Shown here: positions 34,372-45,500 of the stretch, in pieces
How the letters are laid out: each line of letters begins with the position of its first letter
Numbering within the stretch: position 1 is the stretch's first letter
NCBI GenBank assembly: GCA_030653985.1
Contig: JAURYJ010000054.1
Span: 62,001-126,000 of the forward strand
DNA length: 64,000 nt
Direction: 5' to 3'
From: Methylobacter sp.
Lineage (GTDB): Bacteria > Pseudomonadota > Gammaproteobacteria > Methylococcales > Methylomonadaceae
Position numbers and translations under genes: made by a program
Notes under the pieces: model-generated
What the model was told of the DNA's origin: nothing
Seen by the model: only the letters and a program-made list of their open reading frames with translations
The model's database searches: none

Positions 34372-37151
34372 GCTTTCTCTATTATCAAACCTACATCCTT
34401 ACAATAAATAAAAGTCACTTTTTCCTGCTGGCTAACCCATTGTTCTTTTGCAAAAACCATCGGCAAAAAACGCAGTCCTTTAGCATCTGCTTTAGGAAGC
34501 CGATCCTGCCAGCGCTGGGTAACAGAAACCGAATTTAAACTGATTGCCTCCCAATACTGCCATTTTTCCAAGCTATCCAAATCAACATCTTCTAAAGTAA
34601 AAAACTTGCCTTGTTTTTCAATAACCAGAATAACGGTTAAGCTCATTTCGCCATCACGCGTTAATGATCCGGCCTTATCGCTTTCATCGCTTTTAATTTC
34701 TGCAACCTTTCGCTTAATGATCATGTTTGCAATCATACGTTGAACATCAACGACTTCATCTGAATATTTCTGATAGGCTTTTTCTATGACCTCCGGCTCA
34801 TCACCCCATGCTTCCTCACCATAAACCTTTTCTATCCAATCACGATAAGCAGTGTATTTTTTCAAGTCTTCTTGATTCGATTTAAAGATAATCTCTTTGT
34901 TTTTCAGAAATTGTTCTGTCCGCCACAAGGCTCTTAGGTTTTGATAAACATAGCGGGTATCACCATAAACAGCTTCTATGGTCGGCACAATGACCACGCA
35001 ACGCGGCTGTTCAAATCCTGGTGGTCGGTTACGTTGATGTCGATGTAATCGCCCCAAGCGCTGAAACAATAAATCGACCGGACACAGCTGAGTAACCATC
35101 CAGTCAAAATCCAAGTCCAAACTTTGCTCGACAACTTGCGTTGCCACCAAAATTCGCCCGCCTGGTGCGCGATCTTTTTCATTCTTGCCGTAATAGCCGG
35201 TAATGTCTTGTTCTATTTTCTGACGGTCAATAAATCGAAACCGTGAATGGAATAAATCAATCGGTCTTGTCGTTAATACAGCCAATTGTTTAGCGATATT
35301 TTGAGCATCGGCAACTAAATTGCAGATCACAGCAACTTTCGCACCCTGCTCAGCGGCTTGAGCAATTTTCTCCAATTGCTCTGGTGATAAAACAAGCTGT
35401 TCGGCTTGCCAGGTTTCAACATTGACAATCCGTTCGGCAATTTGTTCGGAGTCCGGTAATTCAAAGGGCAGAACCTGATTATGCGAGGCGTGAGTCACTA
35501 ACGGGTACGCCGGATTTTGCTGTTCCGATTGCACACCCCAGCTTTGTAATAATTTGACTTTTTGATGATGCGGTAACGTCGCGGACAATAAAACAACGCT
35601 GCCCGCTGCTTGTTTTTGACACCTTAGCACTTCAGTTAATAGGCCGTACATGTAACTGTCATAGGCATGTACTTCATCGACAATCAAAATACTTTTTTGT
35701 ACGCCAAAGCCGCGCACAAATTGATGCCGAACCGGCAACACCGACAACAATACTTGGTCAATCGTACATACACCAATCTGTCCTAAAAATGCCCGTTTTT
35801 TACTTGCACCCAACCATTCTGAACATTGCGCCCGTGCTTCTTCTGAGCCTTGGGCAGTCAATCGGCCGTTTTCCAAAATAGCTTGAAAATCGGCATTCAA
35901 TTTCCCTTTGCCATGCGCCAAAACTACGCTCGCGCCCCCTTCAAATAATTTATCGGCAACTTCTTCTAAACGCTTCAACATGGCATTGGCTGTAGCCTGT
36001 GTCGGTAGCGCAAAGATAATACTGCTGCCAAAACCTGGATCAGACGTTAATAATTTTGAAACATACGCTAATGCGGCTTCGGTTTTTCCTGAACCAGTGG
36101 GGGCTTCGATAATCGTTAAACCTTGGGCAAGAGGAAAATTATCAACCACTGTTTGTAGTCCTTGTGGCTTATATTTTGGGAATAACGCAGTCATGCCACC
36201 TTTTCCTTTAACCTGCGACAACACGCCGAACGCTTTAAGGGCTTTTCCGGCAGCTGGTAAGCGTGAAGCAAAATAGGCTTTTAAATCAGTTTGTTCCGAC
36301 GTTTGATAGGGAAAATAATCGGTTGCTGAGCCTATCCAGTCGCAGATGCTGCAAAATCCAGCCAGCATGGAGGGAAATGCCTCTGGAATATCGCTAAACG
36401 CCAAGCTTTCAGGTTCTAAGAAAAGCTGCTTAAGGTCTTGTAACCATTGATTACGAGCTTGTTTGTCTTGTAGCTTAATGCCATCGCTAATAAATGCGGG
36501 CTCTACCAACGAATCATTTTCAGGAATACGCCCATGATGCCCAGCCACTTGCTGCATCCAGTCCATTGCCTCATTTTCACTGATACAGTCAAAACCATAA
36601 TCGGGCAATTCATTTTCAAACCAGCCATAGCCATTACTGCCATGATCGTATTTGGTATCCACTGTGCCTTTAAGAGCGGCAACAATATCGGCCTGTAATT
36701 GTTGCATTGTGGCGAGTGATTTCATCTGAAAACGAATATCCAGCTTACCTAAATCATGCAGGGCAATAAAAAACATTAACCAGGCATAGGCTGTATTTTC
36801 ATCCACCTGCATGGACTGTTTAAACTGCTGACGTAATCCCGAACTATGTCGCCACCACTGATCCGCCACTGCCGCTACGTCCAGACAATGATACGGCAAC
36901 AAATGATAAGCCGCGTAATCGACTTGCTTATACTCCCAACTTTGCTTGCCTGTTTTTTTATCTTCTTTTTTTGCCCATTCGTCCAAGTCGCTTAGCTGTA
37001 ACTCACTTTCAGTTTTTTTCAGGTTTTTAGCCAGCTGGGATTTAAATTGGCTAAAAATTTCATTTTCATCCTGCATGCCGGAACAATAAGCTACTTTGAG
37101 CGCGTCATTCTCGGCCTTGCCCCAATATCGGTAATACAATGCATCCGTCAT
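34368..37151 (-). CDS. cas3: CRISPR-associated nuclease-helicase Cas3
   Basis: 927-residue HD-type nuclease fused to a superfamily-2 helicase, as usual in type I-E. The HD motif is ALHDLGKLD near residue 135, with the later AGHHGRIPE histidines. The helicase motifs are EAPTGSGKTEAALAY (Walker A) near 345, VDEVHAYDS (DEVH) near 485, LLSATLP near 520 and QVVEQSLDLDFD with LFQRLGRLHRH (motif VI) near 660-695. Cascade recruits it to degrade bound DNA. It is separated from cas8e by 422 bp, so it probably has its own transcript. Confidence 0.96.
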   Translation of the reverse strand: MTDALYYRYWGKAENDALKVAYCSGMQDENEIFSQFKSQLAKNLKKTESELQLSDLDEWAKKEDKKTGKQSWEYKQVDYAAYHLLPYHCLDVAAVADQWWRHSSGLRQQFKQSMQVDENTAYAWLMFFIALHDLGKLDIRFQMKSLATMQQLQADIVAALKGTVDTKYDHGSNGYGWFENELPDYGFDCISENEAMDWMQQVAGHHGRIPENDSLVEPAFISDGIKLQDKQARNQWLQDLKQLFLEPESLAFSDIPEAFPSMLAGFCSICDWIGSATDYFPYQTSEQTDLKAYFASRLPAAGKALKAFGVLSQVKGKGGMTALFPKYKPQGLQTVVDNFPLAQGLTIIEAPTGSGKTEAALAYVSKLLTSDPGFGSSIIFALPTQATANAMLKRLEEVADKLFEGGASVVLAHGKGKLNADFQAILENGRLTAQGSEEARAQCSEWLGASKKRAFLGQIGVCTIDQVLLSVLPVRHQFVRGFGVQKSILIVDEVHAYDSYMYGLLTEVLRCQKQAAGSVVLLSATLPHHQKVKLLQSWGVQSEQQNPAYPLVTHASHNQVLPFELPDSEQIAERIVNVETWQAEQLVLSPEQLEKIAQAAEQGAKVAVICNLVADAQNIAKQLAVLTTRPIDLFHSRFRFIDRQKIEQDITGYYGKNEKDRAPGGRILVATQVVEQSLDLDFDWMVTQLCPVDLLFQRLGRLHRHQRNRPPGFEQPRCVVIVPTIEAVYGDTRYVYQNLRALWRTEQFLKNKEIIFKSNQEDLKKYTAYRDWIEKVYGEEAWGDEPEVIEKAYQKYSDEVVDVQRMIANMIIKRKVAEIKSDESDKAGSLTRDGEMSLTVILVIEKQGKFFTLEDVDLDSLEKWQYWEAISLNSVSVTQRWQDRLPKADAKGLRFLPMVFAKEQWVSQQEKVTFIYCKDVGLIIEKA

Positions 37152-37281
37152 TTTCTAACACCTAACGATTAAGATAAGCCTCTATTATCCACACTTATAA
37201 CCTCATCCTTTAAGATTTAACGTTAATTCCTATAAATTTTTGGCGTGGAGTCTTGGGTTTTTCCTGTTTTGTGATCTGCAC

Positions 37282-37340
37282 GGCGACCGACCGGTCGCCC
37301 ATGCCTTAATTTTTCTCGTTCCCAAGCTCCAGCTTGGGAA
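37282..37340. repeat. Two palindromes upstream of the DUF1640-like gene
   Basis: GGCGACCGACCGGTCGCC (37282-37299) and TTCCCAAGCT-CC-AGCTTGGGAA (37319-37340). Both belong to dispersed intergenic families in this window (compare 39080 and 17302). Confidence 0.75.
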
Positions 37341-37441
37341 TGCCTACCCTCAAGCTCTGCTGGCAGTCGCCCCAAATAGACCGGGAAGCCGTCATAAGCT
37401 ATACTACAGCCAATGTTCACCAGCCTATGACGGAGCGGCCA

Positions 37442-37705
37442 ATGACCACCCTCACCTTCGACACTCACGAATTTTTTAACGAACTTAAAAACGCCGGTTT
37501 CAGTGAACAGCAAGCCGAAGCCATCACCAAACTGCAAAAGGCGGCAGTTGCCTCGACGCTGGAGCAAGCACGGCATGAGCTTGACGTAGATAACATCGCC
37601 ACCAAACGCGACCTTAAAGAGCTGGAATTACACTTAACCATCAAAATGGGTGCCATGCTATCGCTGGCTGTGGCCGTTATCGCCGCCCTGGTTAAGTTAC
37701 TATAA
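37442..37705 (+). CDS. DUF1640-like coiled-coil membrane protein
   Basis: 87 residues. The N-terminus (LTFDTHEFFNELKNAGFSEQQAEAITKLQK) is typical of small DUF1640/CCDC90-like bacterial proteins. Next come a heptad-rich charged segment (ATKRDLKELELHLTIKMG) and a C-terminal membrane helix (AMLSLAVAVIAALVKLL). The start at 37442 has GGAG 6-7 nt upstream; a longer frame opens at 37334. Function unknown. It stands alone between cas3 and miaA on the opposite strand. Confidence 0.75.
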   Translation: MTTLTFDTHEFFNELKNAGFSEQQAEAITKLQKAAVASTLEQARHELDVDNIATKRDLKELELHLTIKMGAMLSLAVAVIAALVKLL

Positions 37706-37922
37706 CCCGGCGTTATTTTTCCCTCGTTCCCATGCTACAGCGCTCATCGTTATATATATCTTCATTCAATATCCGATTTCGCTGGTAGGGCTTGCCCTAC
37801 GTTTCAGTTCGGCATTCCTGCCAGAGAGTGACGGTGTTTCATAGACACTTGTGTATAACGACGAGTGCTCCAGCGTGGAAACCAAGGCAAAAAATAATAG
37901 TCTTACCCAATTCCCCGCACTT

Positions 37923-38873
37923 TTAATCACACCCCGATAGCTGAGCATCAATTTCTGCCAACACTTTGGCTAATAAATCTTTCTGGCCACTCTCAAAATT
38001 TGCTGCATCGGTTTCCCGGCGCAACCAGGTGAACTGGCGTTTGGCCAGTTGTCGGGTGGCAATAATGGCTTTTTCGGTTAAGGTATCAAGGTCGTATTCG
38101 CCTTGCAGATACGACCAGGCTTGCCGATAACCGACGGCTCTGATCGACGGCATTTTGTCGGTTAAATCGCCTCGCTGATACAGTGCCGCGACTTCGTCGA
38201 TAAAACCCTGCGCCAACATTTGCTTAAACCGTAGGGCGATAATGCCGTGCAATATGGCTCGGTCTTGCGGGGCGATAATCAGCTTTATTTTTTGATAGGG
38301 GATGTCTTGCGCCTGGGCGGCGGTAAAAAAAGACGTTAACGGTTTACCGCTGATTGCATAAACTTCCAGCGCGCGTTGTACGCGTTGCGGGTCGTTGGGG
38401 TGGATTCTTGCCGCCGCTTCCGGATCTATCCCGGCCAAGCGCTGATGCAGGGCTTCTTTGCCCCGTTGCGCCAAGTCCTGATCGAGTTTGGCCCGAATGG
38501 CCGGGTCGGCTTCGGGCAATACGGCAAGACCGCTGTTCAGTACCTTAAAATACAACATGGTGCCGCCGACGACTATCGGCATTTTTCCGCGCCGGGTTAT
38601 GTCGTCCATCAGCGCCAGCGCCTGTTTCCTGAACTGGCCGGTGGAATAGGCTTCTGCCGGGTCGAGTATATCGATCAAATGATGCGGGATGCCGCCCCGT
38701 TCATCCAGCGTGGGTTTGGCAGTGCCGATGTCCATGCCTTTAAATACCAGGGCTGAATCGACGCTGATGATTTCGCCGTTAAGCGCCTGTGCGAGTTGTA
38801 CTGATAGCGCGGTTTTTCCTGAGGCGGTAGGCCCCATCAGGAAAATAACGGGGGGATTGGATTGAGTTTTCAT
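37923..38873 (-). CDS. miaA: tRNA dimethylallyltransferase MiaA
   Basis: 316-residue enzyme that adds dimethylallyl to N6 of A37 in tRNAs reading UNN codons. It has the P-loop [11 protein letters not shown], substrate motif [18 protein letters not shown] and the C-terminal zone [14 protein letters not shown]. It lies downstream of mutL, the standard gammaproteobacterial order, but with a 243-bp repeat-containing gap. Confidence 0.95.
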   Translation of the reverse strand: MKTQSNPPVIFLMGPTASGKTALSVQLAQALNGEIISVDSALVFKGMDIGTAKPTLDERGGIPHHLIDILDPAEAYSTGQFRKQALALMDDITRRGKMPIVVGGTMLYFKVLNSGLAVLPEADPAIRAKLDQDLAQRGKEALHQRLAGIDPEAAARIHPNDPQRVQRALEVYAISGKPLTSFFTAAQAQDIPYQKIKLIIAPQDRAILHGIIALRFKQMLAQGFIDEVAALYQRGDLTDKMPSIRAVGYRQAWSYLQGEYDLDTLTEKAIIATRQLAKRQFTWLRRETDAANFESGQKDLLAKVLAEIDAQLSGCD

Positions 38874-38943
38874 AATTTTAGGTTACCTAGTTCTCGCGGC
38901 GGGTCACGGCCATTAAGCATACAAGTTAAGGGCTTGACGTTAC

Positions 38944-39001
38944 GTGGACGCGAATTTATTCGCGTATTTAGCAGTCACTGCGCGAATAAATTCGCGCCCA
39001 C
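38944..39001. repeat. Paired inverted copies of the GCGAATAAATTCGC repeat
   Basis: GTGGACGCGAATTTATTCGCG (from 38944) faces the inverted copy CGCGAATAAATTCGCGCCCA (from 38981). The arrangement matches that at 57600-57656. The surrounding 38874-39116 gap also holds an AGGCGACCGGCCGGATCGCC element near 39080. Confidence 0.88.
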
Positions 39002-39116
39002 ACGGTTCAGTCATCGCTTTCTTTTTAGCCTAACTTAATGGCAGTGACACGCTGCGTGGGAACGAAAGATGGGTTGATGTAGGCGACCGGCCGGATCGCC
39101 GCTACGGTATAGGAAC

Positions 39117-40979
39117 TTATTGCCCACGCAAAAAGAATTTATCAAGTTCATGGGTTGATAATTCTATCCAGGTGGGTCTGCCGTGATTGCACTGCCCTAT
39201 TCTTTCGGTTTGTTCCATATCCCGCAGCAAGGCGTTCATTTCATCGATGGTCAAGCGGCGGTGTGCGCGTACCGAGCCATGACAAGCGACCTTGGACAAG
39301 ATTTCATTGGACTTTTCCTGTATCCGTTGACTCATGCCGTGCTCGATCAGGTCGGCCAGCACATCGCGAATCAGGGTTTCCATATCGGTATTGCCCAATA
39401 AAATAGGTATTGAACGCAGTACGATGGTTTCCGGCCCGGAACGGTTAAGCTCAAAACCCAGGGTGTTAAAAAACACCTGCTCGTCATCGGCTAAATCGGC
39501 TTCGGCGGCACTGACGGTTATTTTAATCGGCAGCAATAAGGGCTGACTGGGCACCGTACCCTGTTGATATTGCTGTTTTAGGCGCTCGTAGGTAACCCGC
39601 TCGTGCGCCGCATGGGCATCGACCAGGATGATGCCGTTGGGGGTTTCGGCCAATATGTAGATATTGTGCAGATGCGCGATGGCATGGCCTAGCGGCATGG
39701 CTTCCGGTTGCGTTGCCGGTACCATTGTCTCGGATTTCGGATACAGCGAGGCATAGGCTTGGATGGCTTCTTCTACCTGTAAAGGCAATGAGGCTTGTTG
39801 CGGCGGATTTGAACGGTAAGACGGTTTGGCGTCAAAATTGAATATGGCTTGTCGGGGCGCGTCCTGCCCATGACTTTCAGGGACTGGATCAACCCAAGTC
39901 ACATTGTTTGTAGCGCCCGAACCAGAAGGTGTTTGCGGCGACGGTTCGGAATCCGGTTGCTGGCTGGTGCCGTGTCCCGGTCTTAGATTTGCCAATGACC
40001 GATGCAGGGCCGAAAACAAAAAATCGTGTACCAGACGGCCTTCTCTGAAGCGGACTTCAAGCTTTGCCGGATGGGCGTTGACATCAACCAGGGTCGGATC
40101 GAGCGCCAGGTACAGCACGAAAACCGGATGCCGTCCGTGAAACAACACATCCTGATACGCCTGTTTAACGGCATGGGAAACCAGTTTATCCCTGACCAGT
40201 CTGCCGTTAACATAGAAAAACTGCATATCCTGCTGACTGCGGGAAAAGGTCGGCAAGCCAACCCAGCCGGTCAGTTGCAGGCCCGATGCTGCAAAGTCGA
40301 TGGTTATCGAATTTTCGATAAAAGCCGATCCGCAAATACCGGCAATGCGTTGCTGTTGCTCGCTGTCCGTTGCCGTTGGTTTTAACGTGAGGATTTCCTT
40401 TTGATTGTGCGACAGGCTAAATCCAATATCGAAACGGCTCAGCGCCATGCGTTTGATCAAGGTTTCTATGTGAGCAAATTCGGTTTTTTCGGTTTTTAAA
40501 AATTTGCGTCTGGCCGGGGTGTTGTAAAACAGGTCGCGCACCTCAATGGTGGTGCCTTGCGGATGCGGATCGGGTTGCGGATTAAAATCCTGCTCAGTGC
40601 CGTCGGCATTCACGCGCCAGGCACAATCGGCAGCGCTAATCCGTGAAATCAGCGTCAGCCTTGAAACCGAGCTGATGCTGGGCAAAGCCTCTCCGCGAAA
40701 GCCCATGCTGACCACTTGTTCCAAATCTTTTAAGCTGGAAATTTTACTGGTCGCATGGCGGGACAAGGCTAAGGGCAAATCTTCTTTGACGATGCCGCAA
40801 CCGTTATCCCTAATTTTTATCAGTCTTGAGCCACCCTGCTCTATCTCGATAACGACCTGTCTGGCTCCCGCATCAAAGCAATTTTCAACCAGTTCTTTAA
40901 CGACCGAAGAGGGTCTTTCGACGACTTCGCCAGCGGCAATCTGGTTAATCAGTTGAGTGGGGAGTGAATGGATACGCAT
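39117..40979 (-). CDS. mutL: DNA mismatch repair protein MutL
   Basis: 620-residue GHKL ATPase that links MutS mismatch recognition to strand excision. N-terminal motifs: NQIAAGEVVERPSSVVKELVENCFDAGA, IRDNGCGI, RHATSKI and GFRGEALPSISSVS. The C-terminal dimerisation domain begins near residue 430; the end (SCHGSVRAHRRLTIDEMNALLRDM..CNHGRPTWI) lacks an obvious DQHAxxER endonuclease motif in its usual form, though LVDAHAAHERVTYERLK occurs near 455. The start is ATG at 40979, not the TTG at 40985. Confidence 0.95.
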   Translation of the reverse strand: MRIHSLPTQLINQIAAGEVVERPSSVVKELVENCFDAGARQVVIEIEQGGSRLIKIRDNGCGIVKEDLPLALSRHATSKISSLKDLEQVVSMGFRGEALPSISSVSRLTLISRISAADCAWRVNADGTEQDFNPQPDPHPQGTTIEVRDLFYNTPARRKFLKTEKTEFAHIETLIKRMALSRFDIGFSLSHNQKEILTLKPTATDSEQQQRIAGICGSAFIENSITIDFAASGLQLTGWVGLPTFSRSQQDMQFFYVNGRLVRDKLVSHAVKQAYQDVLFHGRHPVFVLYLALDPTLVDVNAHPAKLEVRFREGRLVHDFLFSALHRSLANLRPGHGTSQQPDSEPSPQTPSGSGATNNVTWVDPVPESHGQDAPRQAIFNFDAKPSYRSNPPQQASLPLQVEEAIQAYASLYPKSETMVPATQPEAMPLGHAIAHLHNIYILAETPNGIILVDAHAAHERVTYERLKQQYQQGTVPSQPLLLPIKITVSAAEADLADDEQVFFNTLGFELNRSGPETIVLRSIPILLGNTDMETLIRDVLADLIEHGMSQRIQEKSNEILSKVACHGSVRAHRRLTIDEMNALLRDMEQTERIGQCNHGRPTWIELSTHELDKFFLRGQ

Positions 40980-41040
40980 CAGCAAGCCTAAAACAAATAA
41001 CGTATTTTATATGACTGGGGGGGATTTTTCACACTTCCTT

Positions 41041-41079
41041 TTGACATCCTCCCCGACCTAAAGAACGGTAAGATGTCAA
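41041..41079. repeat. Hairpin between mutL and the efflux operon
   Basis: TTGACATC (41041-41048) and GATGTCAA (41072-41079) are inverted around a CTCCCCGACCTAAAGAACGG core. It resembles the subterminal hairpins of IS200/IS605-family ends, but no transposase is present. It could also be a terminator for the pump operon. Confidence 0.5.
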
Positions 41080-41093
41080 CGTGTGTGCTGCGG

Positions 41094-42521
41094 CTATCTC
41101 CAGCCCCCGCCTAATGCTTTGTAAATGTTTATTGTTGATATCCGTTGTTGTTTGGTCACATGGATTAATTCGATAGTAGATTGCAGTGCACTCTGCTGTG
41201 CCAGAAGCACCTCTAAGTAGCTTGCCCTGGCATATTTATAAAGCTCTTTAGAGGTGTCGACCGACTGTTTCAACACGTCGCTTTGTTGTTTTTTTAGCGC
41301 ATTAATTTGTTGCAAATTCTGAATATTGGAGAGTTCATTTGCCACTTCAACATAGGCGTTCAAAATGGTTTTCTGATAGTTATACATTGCGCTCAACTGG
41401 TTTGCTTTTGCGCTGTTGAACTGTGCTTTCAACGCATTCCTATTGATCAGCGGTGCAACTAAAGTTCCCATAACGGAATAGGCAATTGAGGCCGGCGACA
41501 TAAATAAAAACTCGGGATTGAATGCCTGAAAACCAAAACTTGCCGTAATGTTAAAATTCGGGAAAAATGCGGCTTTTGCCGCTTTCAGATCGAACTTGCT
41601 GGCCTCGATCTGGAATTCCGCTGCACGAACATCGGGGCGGTTTGCCAATAATTGCGAGGGCACACCGGCTGAAATTTGTTGCGGCATCTGGTTGAAAAAA
41701 ACGTTTTTCGTCCGTTCAATCGGTTGCGGATAGCGCCCTAACAGAAAGTTAATTTTGTTTTCGGTTTCGGTCAGTTGTTGCAATACATTTCTTTCCAATA
41801 CCTGGGTATTGAGCAGTTGTGCATTAAATTGTTGCACGGCCAATTCATTTGCCCGGCCGACTTCTTTTTGCAACTTAACGACTTCCAGCGCCTCCTGTTG
41901 TTTGCCGATGGTCTGTCTGATAACGTCCAGTTCATTATCCAATGCCAGCAATTCGTTATAGAAAATCGCAACATCGGCAACCAGATTTGAAATGACAAAA
42001 TTGGTCCCTTCGATGCTTGACAGGTATTGCGAAATGGCCGACTTGCGCTGGTTGCGCAACTTGCCCCAAATGTCAACTTCCCAGGATGACTGTAAGCCGA
42101 CATAGATATCAGGCAAATTAACGGGGACGTTTTGACCGGGGGTGATTTCGGTAGTCGCGTTACCCGCTCCGTCCATGGTGTAAAGCCCGAATCTGCGGAC
42201 ACCGCCGCCGACATTTAAACTGACTTGCGGTAACAACGCACCGTTTGCCAATTTCACGCTGGAACGCGAAAGTTCAATGCGCTGCAACGCTATTTGTAAG
42301 TCAATATTGTTGCTGATGGCGGTATCGATTAACTTTTGCAGCAGCGCATCGGTAAAGTATTGCCGCCACTTAATGTCGGCAATGGTGGTGCTGCTTTTCT
42401 GATTTTGGAAGCTTATCGGTATTTCCTTTTCGGGAATAGACAAGTTGGTATTGAGCGAGCATCCGCTGAAGCTGATCAGCAACAACGCAATGCTAAGGGG
42501 GTAATAAATTCTAGTCATCAT
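41094..42521 (-). CDS. RND efflux outer-membrane channel (NodT/OprM family lipoprotein)
   Basis: 475-residue outer-membrane factor. A lipoprotein signal ends in the lipobox FSGC (Cys at residue 21). Two OEP repeats follow, with the typical AEFQIEASKFDLKAAKAAFFPNFNITASFGFQA segment and helical barrel pairs. It is the last gene of the operon, 6 nt after the inner-membrane pump, and supplies the outer-membrane exit duct. Confidence 0.9.
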   Translation of the reverse strand: MMTRIYYPLSIALLLISFSGCSLNTNLSIPEKEIPISFQNQKSSTTIADIKWRQYFTDALLQKLIDTAISNNIDLQIALQRIELSRSSVKLANGALLPQVSLNVGGGVRRFGLYTMDGAGNATTEITPGQNVPVNLPDIYVGLQSSWEVDIWGKLRNQRKSAISQYLSSIEGTNFVISNLVADVAIFYNELLALDNELDVIRQTIGKQQEALEVVKLQKEVGRANELAVQQFNAQLLNTQVLERNVLQQLTETENKINFLLGRYPQPIERTKNVFFNQMPQQISAGVPSQLLANRPDVRAAEFQIEASKFDLKAAKAAFFPNFNITASFGFQAFNPEFLFMSPASIAYSVMGTLVAPLINRNALKAQFNSAKANQLSAMYNYQKTILNAYVEVANELSNIQNLQQINALKKQQSDVLKQSVDTSKELYKYARASYLEVLLAQQSALQSTIELIHVTKQQRISTINIYKALGGGWR

Positions 42522-42527
42522 TAGGCG

Positions 42528-45500
42528 TTAAATAGTTTCAGTGAATGGCGTTTCTTCTTTTTTGGGGCCACGATGATGCTTTTCTGCAACAGTGGCAAAG
42601 ATCACATAGAGACCCGGGATGATAATTACCCCGAAAATGGTCCCAAAAATCATGCCCCCTGCGGCTGCCGAGCCAATGGTGTTGTTGCCGATCTCCCCGG
42701 CACCAGAGGCAAACATTAACGGAATAAGACCGGAAATAAAGGCGAATGAGGTCATTAATATAGGGCGCAAACGCAGTACCGCGCCTTCAATAGCGGCTTC
42801 AAACGGCGTTTTTCCTAGACGGTGCTGTAATGTGGCAAATTCAATGATCAGAATGGCGTTTTTGCCGAGTATGCCTATTAGCATGATCATCGCTAATTGC
42901 GCGTAGATATTATTTTCCAAGCCCATAATCCACAGTAAAAACAAGGCGCCGAATATACCAATGGGCAACGAAAGGATAACCGGCATGGGCATCAGAAAAC
43001 TTTCATATTGTGCCGCGAGCAGCAAGTAAACGAATAACAAGCAAATCATGAACACATAAATTGCCTGGTTCCCTGCCTGCGCCTGATCTCTGGATGACCC
43101 TGCCCAATCGTAACCAAAACCTTTCGGTAATTTTTGTGCCGCCACATCTTTAATGGCAGCAATAGCCTGCCCGCTGCTGTACCCTAAGGCAGGCTGTCCG
43201 TTTACCATAGCTGAGGTGTACATGTTGTAGCGTGTCACCTGCTCAGGGCCATAGACTTTTTCAATACGAAGAAAAGAAGAAAAGGCAACCATCTTCCCGG
43301 CATCATTTTTGATAGACAACTTCATCAGGTCGTCAGGTTGAGCTCGATATTCGGGCAGCGCCTGCACCATCACTTTATACATCTGGCCAAAACGGATAAA
43401 GTTAGTCGCATATTCACTGCCCATCAGGGTTTGCAGGGTACTCATGGCATTTTCGGCAGTGATGCCTTTTTGCGCGGCCTTATCGCCATCAATATGCAGT
43501 AGAAACTGCGGAAAACTGACATCGAAGGTGGTGAATGCATTGACTATTTCGGGCCGCTTGTTAAGTTCCTCGACAAAGGCATTAGCCACTGTCTGCAATT
43601 GCTCAAGATTGTCCGAACCGGTTTTATCTAACAAGCGCATTTCAAAACCACTTGAATTGCCGTAACCCGGCACCGGCGGCGGGGTGAAAAATTCTATGCT
43701 GGCATCTTTGATGTGTTTGGTTTTTTCTTCAAGAACACTGATAATTTCCTTATCAGAGGCCGCCCTTTGATTCCAATTTTTTAAGCTGATCAGATTCATG
43801 CCATAAACAGCGCCGGTACCATCAGAGAGCAGGCTGAATCCTGCCAGGCTTGAAACCGAATTGACGGCGTCTATAGTGGATGCAATCCGTTGCACTTCAT
43901 CAACCGCTTTTTCGGTGCGTTCCAGAGTCGCGCCTGAGGGTGAGGTAATATTCGCGTATATAGTCCCCTGATCTTCTTCAGGAATAAAACCCGACGGTAC
44001 AAAAGTCCCTATCAATCCGGCACCTGCCGAAAACCCAATTAATATCGCAAAAGTGATCAGCCTTCGGTTTGCAATCGCACCGATAAGCTTCTTGTAGTTG
44101 TCAGAAAGCTGGTCGTACCAACGATTAAACCCAGCAAAGAATTTTTGCAGCCCCGATTTTTTATGGTGTTCGGCGTTATGGCTATTTTTGAGAAACAACG
44201 CGCACAGGGCTGGCGTCAGGCTGAGCGCGGTGATGCCTGAGAGCACAATAGAACACGCCATGGTTAGGGAAAACTGCCGGTAAAAAATTCCCGTCGGTCC
44301 ATCGATGAAGGCAACGGGTAAAAACACGGCCGCCATCACCAGCGTGATCGCAATAATCGCCCCGCTGATTTCACGCATGGCTTGTTCCGTAGCTTTCATC
44401 GCACTGATGCCCGAATGCTCCATTTTGGCATGAACGGCTTCAATGACCACGATGGCGTTATCGACGACAATCCCAATGGCCAGCACCAAAGCAAATAGGG
44501 TGATGAGGTTAAGTGAAAATCCCATTAATTGCATGAAGAAAAAGGTACCGATCAGCGATACCGGTACCGCGATAATAGGGATGATGGTTGAGCGAATATC
44601 CTGCAAAAAGATAAAGACCACTAAAGATACCAATACGAATGCTTCCATTAAGGTTTTAATAACCTCATGAATAGACGCATCCAAAAACTCGGAAACGTCA
44701 TAACTCAAGCTGTAGTCCATCCCTGGAGGAAAGGAATTTGATTTGATCTCCTTCATGGTCTTTTTGATGTTATTAATCACCTCTTTCGCATTACTGCCCG
44801 GACGTTGCTTTAACATGATGGCAGCCGAGGGCTGTCCGTTTTCCTTGGACAGGACATCATAATCCTGTGAGTCGAAATCAACCTCAGCCACATCTTTTAG
44901 CCGCAAAATCTCTCCATTCTCTTTGCTGCTTAAGACGATATTTTCATAGGCTTCTGTCGTATTGTGCTTACCGGTATATTTTAAAATGTATTGAAGTGTC
45001 TGCGCCTTTCTACCTGAGCTTTCACCAATTTTACCCGGCGCAGCCTCTACATTTTGCGCTTTTAATTTTTCAATGACCTCAGAAGGCGAGATGTTGTACA
45101 TGAGCAATTTATCGGGTTTCAACCAAATACGCATCGCGTACTCCCTTGACCCCATAATTTCGGCAAAACCCACGCCTTCGATTCTTTTCAGCTCTTTCAG
45201 GATATTGATGTCGGCAAAGTTATAAAGAAATTTTTCGTCTACGGTCGAATCCTTACTGAGTAAGTTGACATACAAAAGCATACTGTTTTGCACTTTCTCT
45301 ACGATGACGCCCGATTTAATCGCTTCTTCCGGCAGTTCATCCAATACCGAAGCTACTCTGTTCTGAACGTTGACAGCGGCAACTTCCGGGTCGGTTCCGG
45401 CTTTGAAAATAATCTGTATAACGCTGGTGCCGTCGTTGCCGGAAACAGACGACATATAGGCCATGCCAGGGACGCCGTTTATCGCCCGCTCAAGCGGCGT

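Noticed and set aside
37223-37576. 117-codon minus-strand ORF
   Set aside because: It crosses intergenic palindromes and the better supported DUF1640-like gene; composition and start are unconvincing.
41041-41079. An IS200/IS605 element
   Set aside because: Only one end-like hairpin is seen and no transposase gene lies nearby; kept as a hairpin only.
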